DNA of 64,000 bases from NCBI RefSeq assembly GCF_005116455.1, contig NZ_SWBP01000001.1:558001-622000 (forward strand), in the 5' to 3' direction. A model generated the notes under the pieces. That model did not search any database. It was given only the letters and a program-made list of their open reading frames with translations, and was not told the origin of the DNA. A program made the translations under genes and the position numbers. This document shows, piece after piece, positions 35,682-43,396 of this stretch (positions are counted from its first letter, which is position 1; each line of letters opens with the position of its first letter). This DNA is from Pedobacter cryophilus (lineage in GTDB: Bacteria > Bacteroidota > Bacteroidia > Sphingobacteriales > Sphingobacteriaceae).

Positions 35682-35712
35682 AAAGAGCCAAGACGTAACA
35701 TCTTGGCTCTTT
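35682..35712. terminator. Bidirectional terminator between convergent genes
   Basis: AAAGAGCCAAGA (35682-35693) and TCTTGGCTCTTT (35701-35712) form a perfect 12-bp stem with T-rich flanks in both directions. It serves the serine hydrolase and ilvE genes. Confidence 0.85.
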
Positions 35713-35736
35713 GTTCTTTAATCCTTTATCTAAAAT

Positions 35737-36801
35737 CTAAACTACAAAATTCCAGCCTTTTACATCTTCTACTCGGCCGTATTTAATATCATCTAAAGCT
35801 TTTCTCATTTTTACAGCAAATACGCTTTCAGATGGATTTGGCAAAGTATAAGTTTTCCCTTCATGTACAATCTCTGCAACTTGGGCAATGGTCGCGGCTG
35901 TTCCAGCACCAAAAGCATCTGTACAGGCTCCATTTGCAATGGCTTCTAAAACCTCTTTAACAGAAACCCTACGCTCTTCCACTTCCATTCCAAAATCTTT
36001 AGCTAATTGGATAATGCTTTCCCTAGTTACTCCATTTAAAATGGTATCTCTGGTAGATGGAGTAACTAATTTGCCATCAATTACAAACATCACGTTTGCC
36101 GCACCCATTTCTTCTACATATTCATGGGTTTTAGCATCTGTCCAAATTAATTGGTCGAAACCCTGTTCCATCGCTTTCTTTGCAGGCAGCATAGAACCAC
36201 CGTAATTTCCGGCTGCTTTAGCAAAACCAAAACCACCTTCACTAGCTCTGGTATATTCAGTTTCTATTTTCACCTTCAAGTTTTTAGAAAAATACGGACC
36301 AGTTGGACCTAATAAAACCATAAACTTATAAGTACTTGATGGCGCAACACCCAAATATGGGTCGGTTGCAAACATAAACGGTCTAATGTAAAGCGTATAG
36401 TTTTCTTTGGTTGGCACCCAATTTCTATCCATATCAACAATTGCCGCTATACTTTGAATAAAAAATTCTTCTGGCAATGCGGGCATACACAATCTCTCTG
36501 CAGATTTATTGAAACGAGCAGCGTTTTTCTCTGGCCTAAAAACAGAAATCTTTCCATCAGCATGTTTGTAAGCCTTTAAGCCTTCAAAAAAAGCCTGGCC
36601 GTAATGTAAAGCAGAAATAGCTGGACTCAAACCAATATCGCCGAAAGGCAAAATTTCAAAATTTTTCCACTCGCCATCTGCATAATCAGCAGTTAACATG
36701 TGGTCAGAAAATGTTTTACCAAACGGTAGATTATCAAAATCTACCCCTGCTAATTTAGAACTTGTTGCCTTTGTTACTTTGATATTTAATGTCTCGGTCA
36801 T
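35737..36801 (-). CDS. ilvE: Branched-chain amino-acid aminotransferase
   Basis: IlvE transfers amino groups in the last step of leucine, isoleucine and valine synthesis, with PLP. The 354-residue length fits the long (eukaryote-like) form common in Bacteroidota. Motifs: LHYGQAFFEGLKAYKHADG, YIRPFMFATDPYLGV, GNYGGSMLPAKKAMEQGFDQ with the PLP lysine nearby, and DTILNGVTRESIIQLAKDFG. I used ATG 36801 (MTETLNIKVTKA) rather than the in-frame 36831. The dioxygenase gene on the same strand ends 55 bases upstream of that start codon. Confidence 0.93.
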   Translation of the reverse strand: MTETLNIKVTKATSSKLAGVDFDNLPFGKTFSDHMLTADYADGEWKNFEILPFGDIGLSPAISALHYGQAFFEGLKAYKHADGKISVFRPEKNAARFNKSAERLCMPALPEEFFIQSIAAIVDMDRNWVPTKENYTLYIRPFMFATDPYLGVAPSSTYKFMVLLGPTGPYFSKNLKVKIETEYTRASEGGFGFAKAAGNYGGSMLPAKKAMEQGFDQLIWTDAKTHEYVEEMGAANVMFVIDGKLVTPSTRDTILNGVTRESIIQLAKDFGMEVEERRVSVKEVLEAIANGACTDAFGAGTAATIAQVAEIVHEGKTYTLPNPSESVFAVKMRKALDDIKYGRVEDVKGWNFVV

Positions 36802-36855
36802 GTGATTGGTCTCCTTTTTCAAGTCTCGCAATTTAGCAAATTGTTTATTGATTTC

Positions 36856-37812
36856 TTATTTAGAACTATGTAATACTTCGTTTACCCACGTTTTTCCCCA
36901 TTCTTCTGTTTCTAATTCAGACCATAAAGCCGGGTAAAATATCCGCTTTTGAAAACGCGGAGGCAAATATTTTTGCCAATTGGTTCCTCCGGTTGCTTTA
37001 ATCTCTTCTGGTTCTCGGTTTAAATACCGCACTGCCGATTTATAATGCACCAAAGGCCAGTTCACATTTACCAAAACATCAAACCTTCTCAATAAATTCT
37101 CTGCTTCTGTTAAATCAATTTCTTTTGCTATAAGCTGCAAATAACATTGCCACAAATTGCTTTGCTTTACCTTGTTTGCTAATGAAATAAATCCTTCGGC
37201 ATACTTCTTTTCAAACTGTTTTAAAGTCAATGTTTGCTTTCCAGTAGAAAGTTCTGTCGCACCAAATTTCCAATAAATTTGCTCAAATTGCTTTTCCACC
37301 AATTCATTTCTCAAAACCTCTCTTTGGTCTTTAGCCACCAGATTAATAAAATCTGTCGCATAAATTTCAATCATTCTATACTGCCCACTCTGAAAACCAC
37401 TCGCCGGTAATAAAGACATCCTGAACTGCAAAAACTGCTCTTTTTCCATCCCTTCCACCATAATTCCGAAAGACTGAGTTAAGGCTTCGAAGTAATTAAT
37501 CATCCGCTTTAAGCGAGTGCAAAAAAAAGATGCATCCAAATTTTGATGCTCTGCCAACTGTTCGCACTCATGCAAAACCAATTTAAAGTACAACTCGGTA
37601 ATTTGATGGTACATTATAAAAATTTCCTCATCAGGGAAAGGCGTTTTGGGTGTTTGCAAGCTCAACAAAGTATCTAAATGGATATAATCCCAATAGGTCA
37701 AATAATCAGCGTAAAGCAACCCATCTAAATAAGACGACATATCTTGCCCCATTGCCTCATATTTCTGCTGCAATTTCTCTAATCTATCCTTAATTTCTGG
37801 AGTGATTTCCAT
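36856..37812 (-). CDS. kynA: Tryptophan 2,3-dioxygenase family protein
   Basis: This heme dioxygenase family opens the indole ring of tryptophan at the start of the kynurenine pathway. The 318-residue protein keeps the TDO core: YLTYWDYIHLDTLLSLQTPK, IFIMYHQITELYFKLVLHEC (substrate pocket), and VHYKSAVRYLNREPEEIKATGG with the candidate heme-ligand His and the TGG motif. No other kynurenine genes are nearby, so the substrate is not confirmed by context. The flanking gap carries a family I repeat. Confidence 0.87.
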   Translation of the reverse strand: MEITPEIKDRLEKLQQKYEAMGQDMSSYLDGLLYADYLTYWDYIHLDTLLSLQTPKTPFPDEEIFIMYHQITELYFKLVLHECEQLAEHQNLDASFFCTRLKRMINYFEALTQSFGIMVEGMEKEQFLQFRMSLLPASGFQSGQYRMIEIYATDFINLVAKDQREVLRNELVEKQFEQIYWKFGATELSTGKQTLTLKQFEKKYAEGFISLANKVKQSNLWQCYLQLIAKEIDLTEAENLLRRFDVLVNVNWPLVHYKSAVRYLNREPEEIKATGGTNWQKYLPPRFQKRIFYPALWSELETEEWGKTWVNEVLHSSK

Positions 37813-38181
37813 TTTTTGAGATCCTTTAATAATTCATCCAATGCACCAAATTTTTCATTTAGGCACATCAAAATAACATATAAAATTAGGCATTATAAAA
37901 GATAAAATAAGGAGGGCGCATGCTGAAAAAGCACTAGGCTATTTGTTCATACTGCACCGGGCATTAGCCACAACCCAATGCTCAAAAAACCCAACGCTTT
38001 GCCGGTATCCACGCCTATCCCTTACGCAAAAACCTATATGATGGCAAAAGAAAAAAATAGATATATTTGAAGCATCAAGCAAAGGGTAATGGTGTTCTAC
38101 CCATTTGAACCGACCAAAATATTTCATTTTGGTATGATGACGCCTACCGATAAAATATATTTTTAATTTTTATTTGTAGGA
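37813..38181. other. Gene-free gap with family I repeat copy 3
   Basis: About 370 bases between divergent genes. A minus-strand frame of 62 codons overlaps the repeat and is not supported. Apart from the repeat at 37937-38030, only AT-rich promoter-like DNA is visible. Confidence 0.4.
37937..38030 (-). repeat. Family I dispersed repeat, copy 3 (diverged)
   Basis: On the minus strand: GCGTAAGGGATAGGCGTGGA, then TACCGGC, a longer variable centre with stems ACCGG/CCGGT and GCATT/AATGC, and GGTGCAGTATGAACAAATAG. The right arm matches copies 1 and 2 at GCAGTATGAA and diverges afterwards. Confidence 0.6.
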
Positions 38182-39555
38182 ATGTTCGAAAAAACCATCA
38201 AATCAGCTCATTTTTTAATCATCAGGTATTTCTTTAAGTGGTTTTTTTTAACCTTTCCGGTAGCCATTACAATTGGCAGTATGGTAGCCTTTTTTCTTTG
38301 GTTACTTAACGCAGCTATATTTTATCGCTTTGCGCAACCTTGGTTACTTTATCTTTTACCATTGGTTGGGGTAGCTATTCATTTTTTATATAAATTATTG
38401 GGTAAATCATCTGAAAAAGGGAATAACCTCATCATAGATGAAATTCACGAACCAGGCGCTGGCATTCCAGCCCGAATGGGTCCTTTAGTATTATTAACAA
38501 CGGTATTGACCCATCTTTTTGGCGGTTCGGCAGGCCGAGAGGGTACAGCCGTTCAAATTGGAGGTAGCATAGCCCAACTTTTTGCAAAATGGTTTAAACT
38601 GAATGAAAAAGAAGTAAAAACCTTATTAATGGCCGGAGTAGCAGCAGGTTTTGGAGCTGTTTTTGGAACTCCTCTAACCGGAGCTATATTTGCTATTGAA
38701 GTTATTGCCTTGGGTAAATTACAATACAATGCCATTATTCCTTGTTTAATTGCCAGTATCATCAGTGATTTTACGGTTAACATTTGGGGCATTCAACACA
38801 CCGTTTACCATCTAGATTTTGTGCAAAGCAAAGATTTTTTCTTATCCGCTTATTTACATTGGGATGTCTTATTGATGGCTAAAATTATTGGCGCTTCAGT
38901 TGCTTTTGGTTTAGCCAGTTATTTATTTGCAACCTTAGTACATAATGTTAAAAATATAGGCTTAAGCATTTTTAAAACTACTTGGTTAATTCCATTAACA
39001 GGTGGAATCATTATCATATTGCTTTACTGGCTGGTAGGCAAACCAGATTACTTGAGTTTAGGTGTTAACGCCGAATATCCTACAGCGGTAACCATTTTAT
39101 CTGCCTTTAACCAAGGTGGTGCCGATGCCATGAGTTGGCTTTGGAAAACTATTTTTACCGCCGTTACCTTAGGCACAGGCTTTAAAGGCGGCGAAGTTAC
39201 TCCGCTATTTTACATTGGGGCAACCTTAGGAAACAGCTTAGCCACTTTATTAAATGCACCAGTAAGTTTATTTGCTGCATTGGGTTTTATTGCTGTTTTT
39301 GCTGGCGCCACCAATACGCCTTTGGCCTGCACCATTATGGGTGTTGAATTGTTTGGCGGCGAATATATTTTGTTTTTTGCCATCGCTTGTTTTACCGCTT
39401 ACTTTTTTAGCGGACATTCTGGTATTTACAGTTCGCAACGTATTGCTATTCCTAAATTATTTGAAACCGATTTTTCTGAAGGTGATACTTTGAAAGAAGT
39501 GCAGGAAAGAAGGAGGGGTTATTTTGGGAAGAAGTTGGGGAAGTATAGGGTTTAG
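38182..39555 (+). CDS. CLC family antiporter, probably fluoride/proton (CLC-F) type
   Basis: This 457-residue CLC membrane protein has about ten or more helices. The gating glutamate motif reads GSAGREGTAVQ (residues 116-125), with Thr where chloride CLCs have GREGP. The later pore motif is GTGFKGGEVTPLFYIGATLG instead of GxFxP. The first motif is EPGAGIPARMGP. As I recall, GREGT and GEVTPLF are marks of the CLC-F branch, which expels fluoride in exchange for protons. Automatic annotation would say voltage-gated chloride channel. No fluoride riboswitch was recognised in the upstream gap. The gene appears monocistronic. Confidence 0.82.
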   Translation: MFEKTIKSAHFLIIRYFFKWFFLTFPVAITIGSMVAFFLWLLNAAIFYRFAQPWLLYLLPLVGVAIHFLYKLLGKSSEKGNNLIIDEIHEPGAGIPARMGPLVLLTTVLTHLFGGSAGREGTAVQIGGSIAQLFAKWFKLNEKEVKTLLMAGVAAGFGAVFGTPLTGAIFAIEVIALGKLQYNAIIPCLIASIISDFTVNIWGIQHTVYHLDFVQSKDFFLSAYLHWDVLLMAKIIGASVAFGLASYLFATLVHNVKNIGLSIFKTTWLIPLTGGIIIILLYWLVGKPDYLSLGVNAEYPTAVTILSAFNQGGADAMSWLWKTIFTAVTLGTGFKGGEVTPLFYIGATLGNSLATLLNAPVSLFAALGFIAVFAGATNTPLACTIMGVELFGGEYILFFAIACFTAYFFSGHSGIYSSQRIAIPKLFETDFSEGDTLKEVQERRRGYFGKKLGKYRV

Positions 39556-39666
39556 CTTCTTATCATCCTGAATTCATTTCAACACCTATTTAAATTCTAT
39601 AGTCTTCAACTTTCATCCAATTTGGCAAGAAAGTTGACACCTTGTTGTTTTATAAAACAATTTATC

Positions 39667-40383
39667 ATGCAAAATTTAGTTAATAAAGTAGCGCTCATTA
39701 CTGGCGCAAGCAAAGGAATAGGATACGGTATTGCAGAGGCATTAGTAAAACAAGGAATAAAAGTAGCTATTACCAGTCGCTCTCAAGAAAGTGCAGATGA
39801 AGCCGCTAAAAAATTAAGCAGTTTAGATGGCGAAGTTTTAGCCATTGCTGCTGATGTAAAAGATTATGAATCTCAACAAAAAGCAGTAGAACAAATTATT
39901 GCCAAATGGGGACAAATAGATTTCTTGATTGCCAATGCTGGCGTTGGGCATTTTGCACCTATTGATGAAATAGACATTAAAGACTGGAATGATACCATAG
40001 ACACCAATTTAACCGGTGTGTTTTACAGCGTAAAAGCGGCTATACCGGCATTAAAAAATTCGGAAGGTTATATTATTACCATTTCTAGTTTGGCAGGAAC
40101 CAATTTCTTTCCAGAAGCTTCAGCTTACAATGCCAGTAAATTTGGTTTAACAGGTTTTTCACAAGCTATTATGCTAGATTTAAGAAAGTATGGCATTAAA
40201 GTAACTACCATTATGCCGGGTTCTGTAGCCACTCATTTTAACGAACACGAACCAGATCAAAATGCAGATGCTTGGAAAATTCAACCCGAAGATATTGGAC
40301 AAATGGTTTCTGATTTACTACACATGAACCCAAGAGTTTTACCAAGTAAAATTGAAGTAAGGCCTACTAAGACCTCTAATTAA
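39667..40383 (+). CDS. Short-chain dehydrogenase/reductase
   Basis: The 238-residue protein starts at ATG 39667 (MQNLVNKVALITGASKG), which places the NAD(P) motif TGASKGIG at its usual position. The longer frame from 39622 is not needed. NAG motif: LIANAGVGHF. Catalytic residues are the Ser in TISSLAGTNF and the Tyr/Lys in SAYNASKFGLTGF. It resembles FabG-like or sepiapterin-reductase-like SDRs; the substrate is unknown. It converges with the higA remnant, and their stop codons overlap in TTAA. Confidence 0.9.
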   Translation: MQNLVNKVALITGASKGIGYGIAEALVKQGIKVAITSRSQESADEAAKKLSSLDGEVLAIAADVKDYESQQKAVEQIIAKWGQIDFLIANAGVGHFAPIDEIDIKDWNDTIDTNLTGVFYSVKAAIPALKNSEGYIITISSLAGTNFFPEASAYNASKFGLTGFSQAIMLDLRKYGIKVTTIMPGSVATHFNEHEPDQNADAWKIQPEDIGQMVSDLLHMNPRVLPSKIEVRPTKTSN

Positions 40384-40760
40384 CTGGTTTTTAATTGATA
40401 CTCTTTTAAAAGATATTCAGCCGGAATTTTTAAAAGCTGGCTGAACTTTCTAATCATGCTCAGAGAAAGCGATTGTTTGTAGTTTAAAACTTTACTCACT
40501 GTTCCTTTATCTCCATAAACCTGAGCTAAATCAGCAGATTTGTAGCCAAAGTCTTCCATTCTAATTTTGATCATCTCTATGGGATCAACATCTGGCAAAA
40601 TAGTGGTCCTCTCTTCGTAATTCGAAATCAAATGAACAAGCAAAAGTTTCTCTTTATGCTCTTGAGTTCCTTTTAGCGCAGATTTAATGGCTTCATATCT
40701 GGCAATTGCTTCCAAATATTCTTGCTATGTTTCTATTATAAACCAATTTGACTTTTTCAT
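40380..40760 (-). pseudogene. higA: HigA-type antitoxin with an in-frame TAG, no toxin partner
   Basis: From ATG 40760 the frame reads MKKSNWFIIET, then TAG (40725-40727), then QEYLEAIARYEAIKSA and on to 40380 without a shift. HigA proteins begin with a TExxY pattern, so the stop probably replaces a Glu codon (GAG to TAG). The C-terminal two thirds keep the family: DVDPIEMIKIRMEDFGYKSA, the helix-turn-helix GDKGTVSKVLNYKQSLS, and KIPAEYLL. A 111-residue product could still start at TTG 40715. No HigB toxin gene lies upstream; that space holds a family II element. It looks like a decayed toxin-antitoxin remnant. Confidence 0.72.
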
Positions 40761-40788
40761 TTTTTATGGTTTAAAGTTAATTGCAAAA

Positions 40789-40892
40789 ACCCAAGTAAAA
40801 TAAACCGGATTGGCAGCGGTATGCCACTTTTTCTGTGGCATTTAGCAGAAAGCCGGACTAGCGGAAGCTATGAAATACAGGTATTGCTTTTC
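40789..40892 (+). repeat. Family II dispersed hairpin element, copy C
   Basis: Left arm CCCAAGTAAAATAAACCGG then AGCGG; stem ATGCCAC (40821-40827) with GTGGCAT (40835-40841); right arm TAGCAGAAAGCCGGACTAG, GCGGAAGCTATGAAATACAG, TTGCTTTTC. It shares outer arms with copies A and B and again has a 7-bp stem of unrelated sequence. Confidence 0.78.
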
Positions 40893-40915
40893 TAAAAAAT
40901 AATAGCTTAAAAGAT

Positions 40916-42229
40916 TTAATACAATACCCTAAACTTAATGGTATTCTCAATCTTCCTCAACTCTTTTAGCAAAGTTTTATCGTAAGTGGTGTCAATATCT
41001 GTAATTACGTAGCCAATTTTTGGGTTGGTCATTAAAAACTGCGCTACAATGTTAATTTCATGTTTAGCCAGCACTTTGGTAATTTTAGACATAATGCCGG
41101 GAACGTTTTTATGGATATGGACCAAACGGTGTGATTCGGCAATTTTTGGAAGTTGTAAATTAGGGAAGTTTGCGCTTCGGTGGGTTGTTCCGGTATTGAT
41201 AAAATCGGCCATACGGCGAGCAATTAGGGTTTTATTTGCTGTACTACTGTTTGAACTATCAAAAACTACAATGCCCATTTCGGTACAAAGGTTTAAATTG
41301 ATTTTTTCTTTAGCGCTCCCTATAAATCCCAAAGTCTTCAATTTCACAGCATTTTTAAGCTGCTCATTGCTAATTAACTCGCCATTTCCTAAAAGCAACA
41401 TGCCCACATCTTTCACATATTTTTCTTCGAAAGTGTCTTTATGGCGGATAGAAAAGCCGTCTTTCTTTAATAATTCGATGCTTTCTTGAGGTACATCACC
41501 AACCAAAAGACAAAGAATTCTGTTTTTAGGATAAGAAATGGCTCGTGGTAAATCACTTACATATAAAAACTCGTCGAAACTTGGTGCCACATGATCTGCT
41601 TTTTCGGCAACGGTTTTTCTTTCAATATTTTCTGTAAAAGCAAAAAACTTCTTAATCATTCCAAATTCTTTGAGTTGGAAATCAGAATGACCATCTCCAA
41701 TGCCATAAATATCTCCTTTTAAGGCCATTTGTTTCAATAACTTTACTTTTCCGTTTTCTTGAGATAATGGGTTTTCAGCATCGTAACCTATAATTTGATC
41801 ATCGGCATCAAACACAAAAGTATTGGCATAAATATTTTTCTTTTTGATGTAATAAGGGGAAACTACGGGCGTAATAAATTCTTTAAAACCACCAGAAACA
41901 ATCAAAACTTCATCGGCGTGTTTTTTGAAAAACAATTTGTTTCTATGAAAAGAAGCGGATACTTTTTTCTTTAAATGCTTTATCAGTTGAGTTAAATGGC
42001 TCTTATTGGCGTTTAACAATTTCACTCGTCCTTCTAAACTTTCTGAAAAAGAAAGCTTGCCTTCCATGGCTAAATTGGTTAAATCTTCTATTTTTTGATA
42101 GATGATTTCTCTATCTGGATGATGTTTTAAAGAAATTCGAGCTAACTCGTCTAAGGCTTCTACCTGGGTAAAAGTACTATCGAAATCTATGATAAAGTAT
42201 GGCTTCAAAGCAATTTTTTTATTCCGCAA
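40916..42229 (-). CDS. serB: SerB phosphoserine phosphatase fused to a SerA-derived ACT region lacking the NAD domain
   Basis: Residues 10-205 are a HAD phosphatase: nucleophile motif FIIDFDSTFTQ, VSGGFKEFITP, and YGIGDGHSDFQL. It probably hydrolyses phosphoserine to serine. Residues 230-340 resemble the N-terminal part of the phosphoglycerate dehydrogenase substrate domain (LLLGNGELISNEQLKNAVKL, LGFIGSAKEKINLNL). The sequence then passes straight to the SerA-like ACT domain (SANFPNLQLPK, RLVHIHKNVPGI, IGYVITDIDTTYD). The whole NAD-binding Rossmann domain is missing, so it cannot be a dehydrogenase. The ACT domain may give serine feedback. The start is TTG 42229; no ATG precedes the catalytic motif in frame. 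A 42-base gap separates it from the upstream epimerase gene. Confidence 0.85.
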   Translation of the reverse strand: MRNKKIALKPYFIIDFDSTFTQVEALDELARISLKHHPDREIIYQKIEDLTNLAMEGKLSFSESLEGRVKLLNANKSHLTQLIKHLKKKVSASFHRNKLFFKKHADEVLIVSGGFKEFITPVVSPYYIKKKNIYANTFVFDADDQIIGYDAENPLSQENGKVKLLKQMALKGDIYGIGDGHSDFQLKEFGMIKKFFAFTENIERKTVAEKADHVAPSFDEFLYVSDLPRAISYPKNRILCLLVGDVPQESIELLKKDGFSIRHKDTFEEKYVKDVGMLLLGNGELISNEQLKNAVKLKTLGFIGSAKEKINLNLCTEMGIVVFDSSNSSTANKTLIARRMADFINTGTTHRSANFPNLQLPKIAESHRLVHIHKNVPGIMSKITKVLAKHEINIVAQFLMTNPKIGYVITDIDTTYDKTLLKELRKIENTIKFRVLY

Positions 42230-42271
42230 AAATGCAGAAATGATTTCTAAAAAGCTAAAAATTTATAGGTT

Positions 42272-43246
42272 TTAGCTAATTTTTAGACTATTTACGATTT
42301 TGGTAATGCTTTGGCTAATGGGGATAAACTCTAAATTTAATTGCTTTTTAATTTTGGCATTATTAAACTCCCGAATGGTAGATGCACTTTTTGAAGTAGA
42401 TTTTGTTAATCCTCCTTTGGCATTGGTGATTGCATTTTTTATCGCATTTGCTCGCCAAACTAAAGCCAACATCCAAGGTTTTGCCTCTTTTGTGGGAACA
42501 GGAAGATGAAAAGCCTGAGCAATTTCGGTAAATAAGTTTTTATAAGAATAGTTTTCGGCATTGATGATGAAACGCTCATTGCTTACCTCGCTTTCCATCA
42601 ATAAAATCATCGCTTTTGCTACATCTTTAACGTCAACAAAGCCGCCTGCACCACGGGTATAATATTTGATCCCACTTTTTACGGTTTCAAAAAGAGCTCC
42701 GCTTCCTGCTGTTCCTGCATCCTCCCCAATAATGATAGATGGATTAACAATTACGGCATTTAAACCTTCATTAATTCCTCGCCAAACTTCCATCTCAGCT
42801 CTATATTTAGAAACTGAATAGGCATCATGAGATTCAAAACCTTCCCAAAATATTTTTTCGTCAATTAACTCGCCTTCTTTAGCCTCGCCTAAAGCAGCAA
42901 TAGAGCTTACATGAACTAACTTTTTAACAGAATGGCTTAAGCATAAATTTACAATATTGGCCGTTCCTTCTGCATTTATAGCTAACATTTTTTGCTTTAA
43001 CGATGGATCAAAAGAGACCAAAGCCGCACAATGATAAACTTTAGAAATACCTTCAAAGGCATCATCCAAATCCGAATAATCTAAAATATCGGCAATAAGC
43101 CATTCTATTTTATCATTAAAAGGAATAAGCTTTTGTGGAATTGCTGAATTTGCCCTTTTAATACATTTAATTTGAGTTTCTTTTTGTAAAAGTTGAACTA
43201 CCAACTCTGCACCTAAAAACCCTGTTGCGCCTGTAACTAAAATCAT
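42272..43246 (-). CDS. NAD-dependent epimerase/dehydratase family protein (extended SDR)
   Basis: This 324-residue extended SDR has an N-terminal NAD(P) motif MILVTGATGFLGAELV and the catalytic YSVSKYRAE (YxxxK), with SSIAALGEA supplying the Ser. The pattern resembles dihydroflavonol-4-reductase-like or sterol-dehydrogenase-like SDRs; the substrate is unknown. It lies upstream of the serB fusion gene on the same strand with a 42-base gap, so co-transcription is likely. Confidence 0.88.
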   Translation of the reverse strand: MILVTGATGFLGAELVVQLLQKETQIKCIKRANSAIPQKLIPFNDKIEWLIADILDYSDLDDAFEGISKVYHCAALVSFDPSLKQKMLAINAEGTANIVNLCLSHSVKKLVHVSSIAALGEAKEGELIDEKIFWEGFESHDAYSVSKYRAEMEVWRGINEGLNAVIVNPSIIIGEDAGTAGSGALFETVKSGIKYYTRGAGGFVDVKDVAKAMILLMESEVSNERFIINAENYSYKNLFTEIAQAFHLPVPTKEAKPWMLALVWRANAIKNAITNAKGGLTKSTSKSASTIREFNNAKIKKQLNLEFIPISQSITKIVNSLKIS

Positions 43247-43396
43247 GCTGTTAAAATTTGATCCGCAAAATTCACTGAGGAATTACAAAGCTAAAAGAAA
43301 AAAGTCTTAAAAATATTTGCACTCTGCCAGTAAAAAATGATTCTGAACACCTCAATTTAATTTAAAAAATAGATATTTGGGAGAATTGTTTTTCTT

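Noticed and set aside
37939-38127. 62-codon minus-strand frame in the gap before the CLC gene
   Set aside because: It coincides with a dispersed repeat, so the open frame is probably chance.
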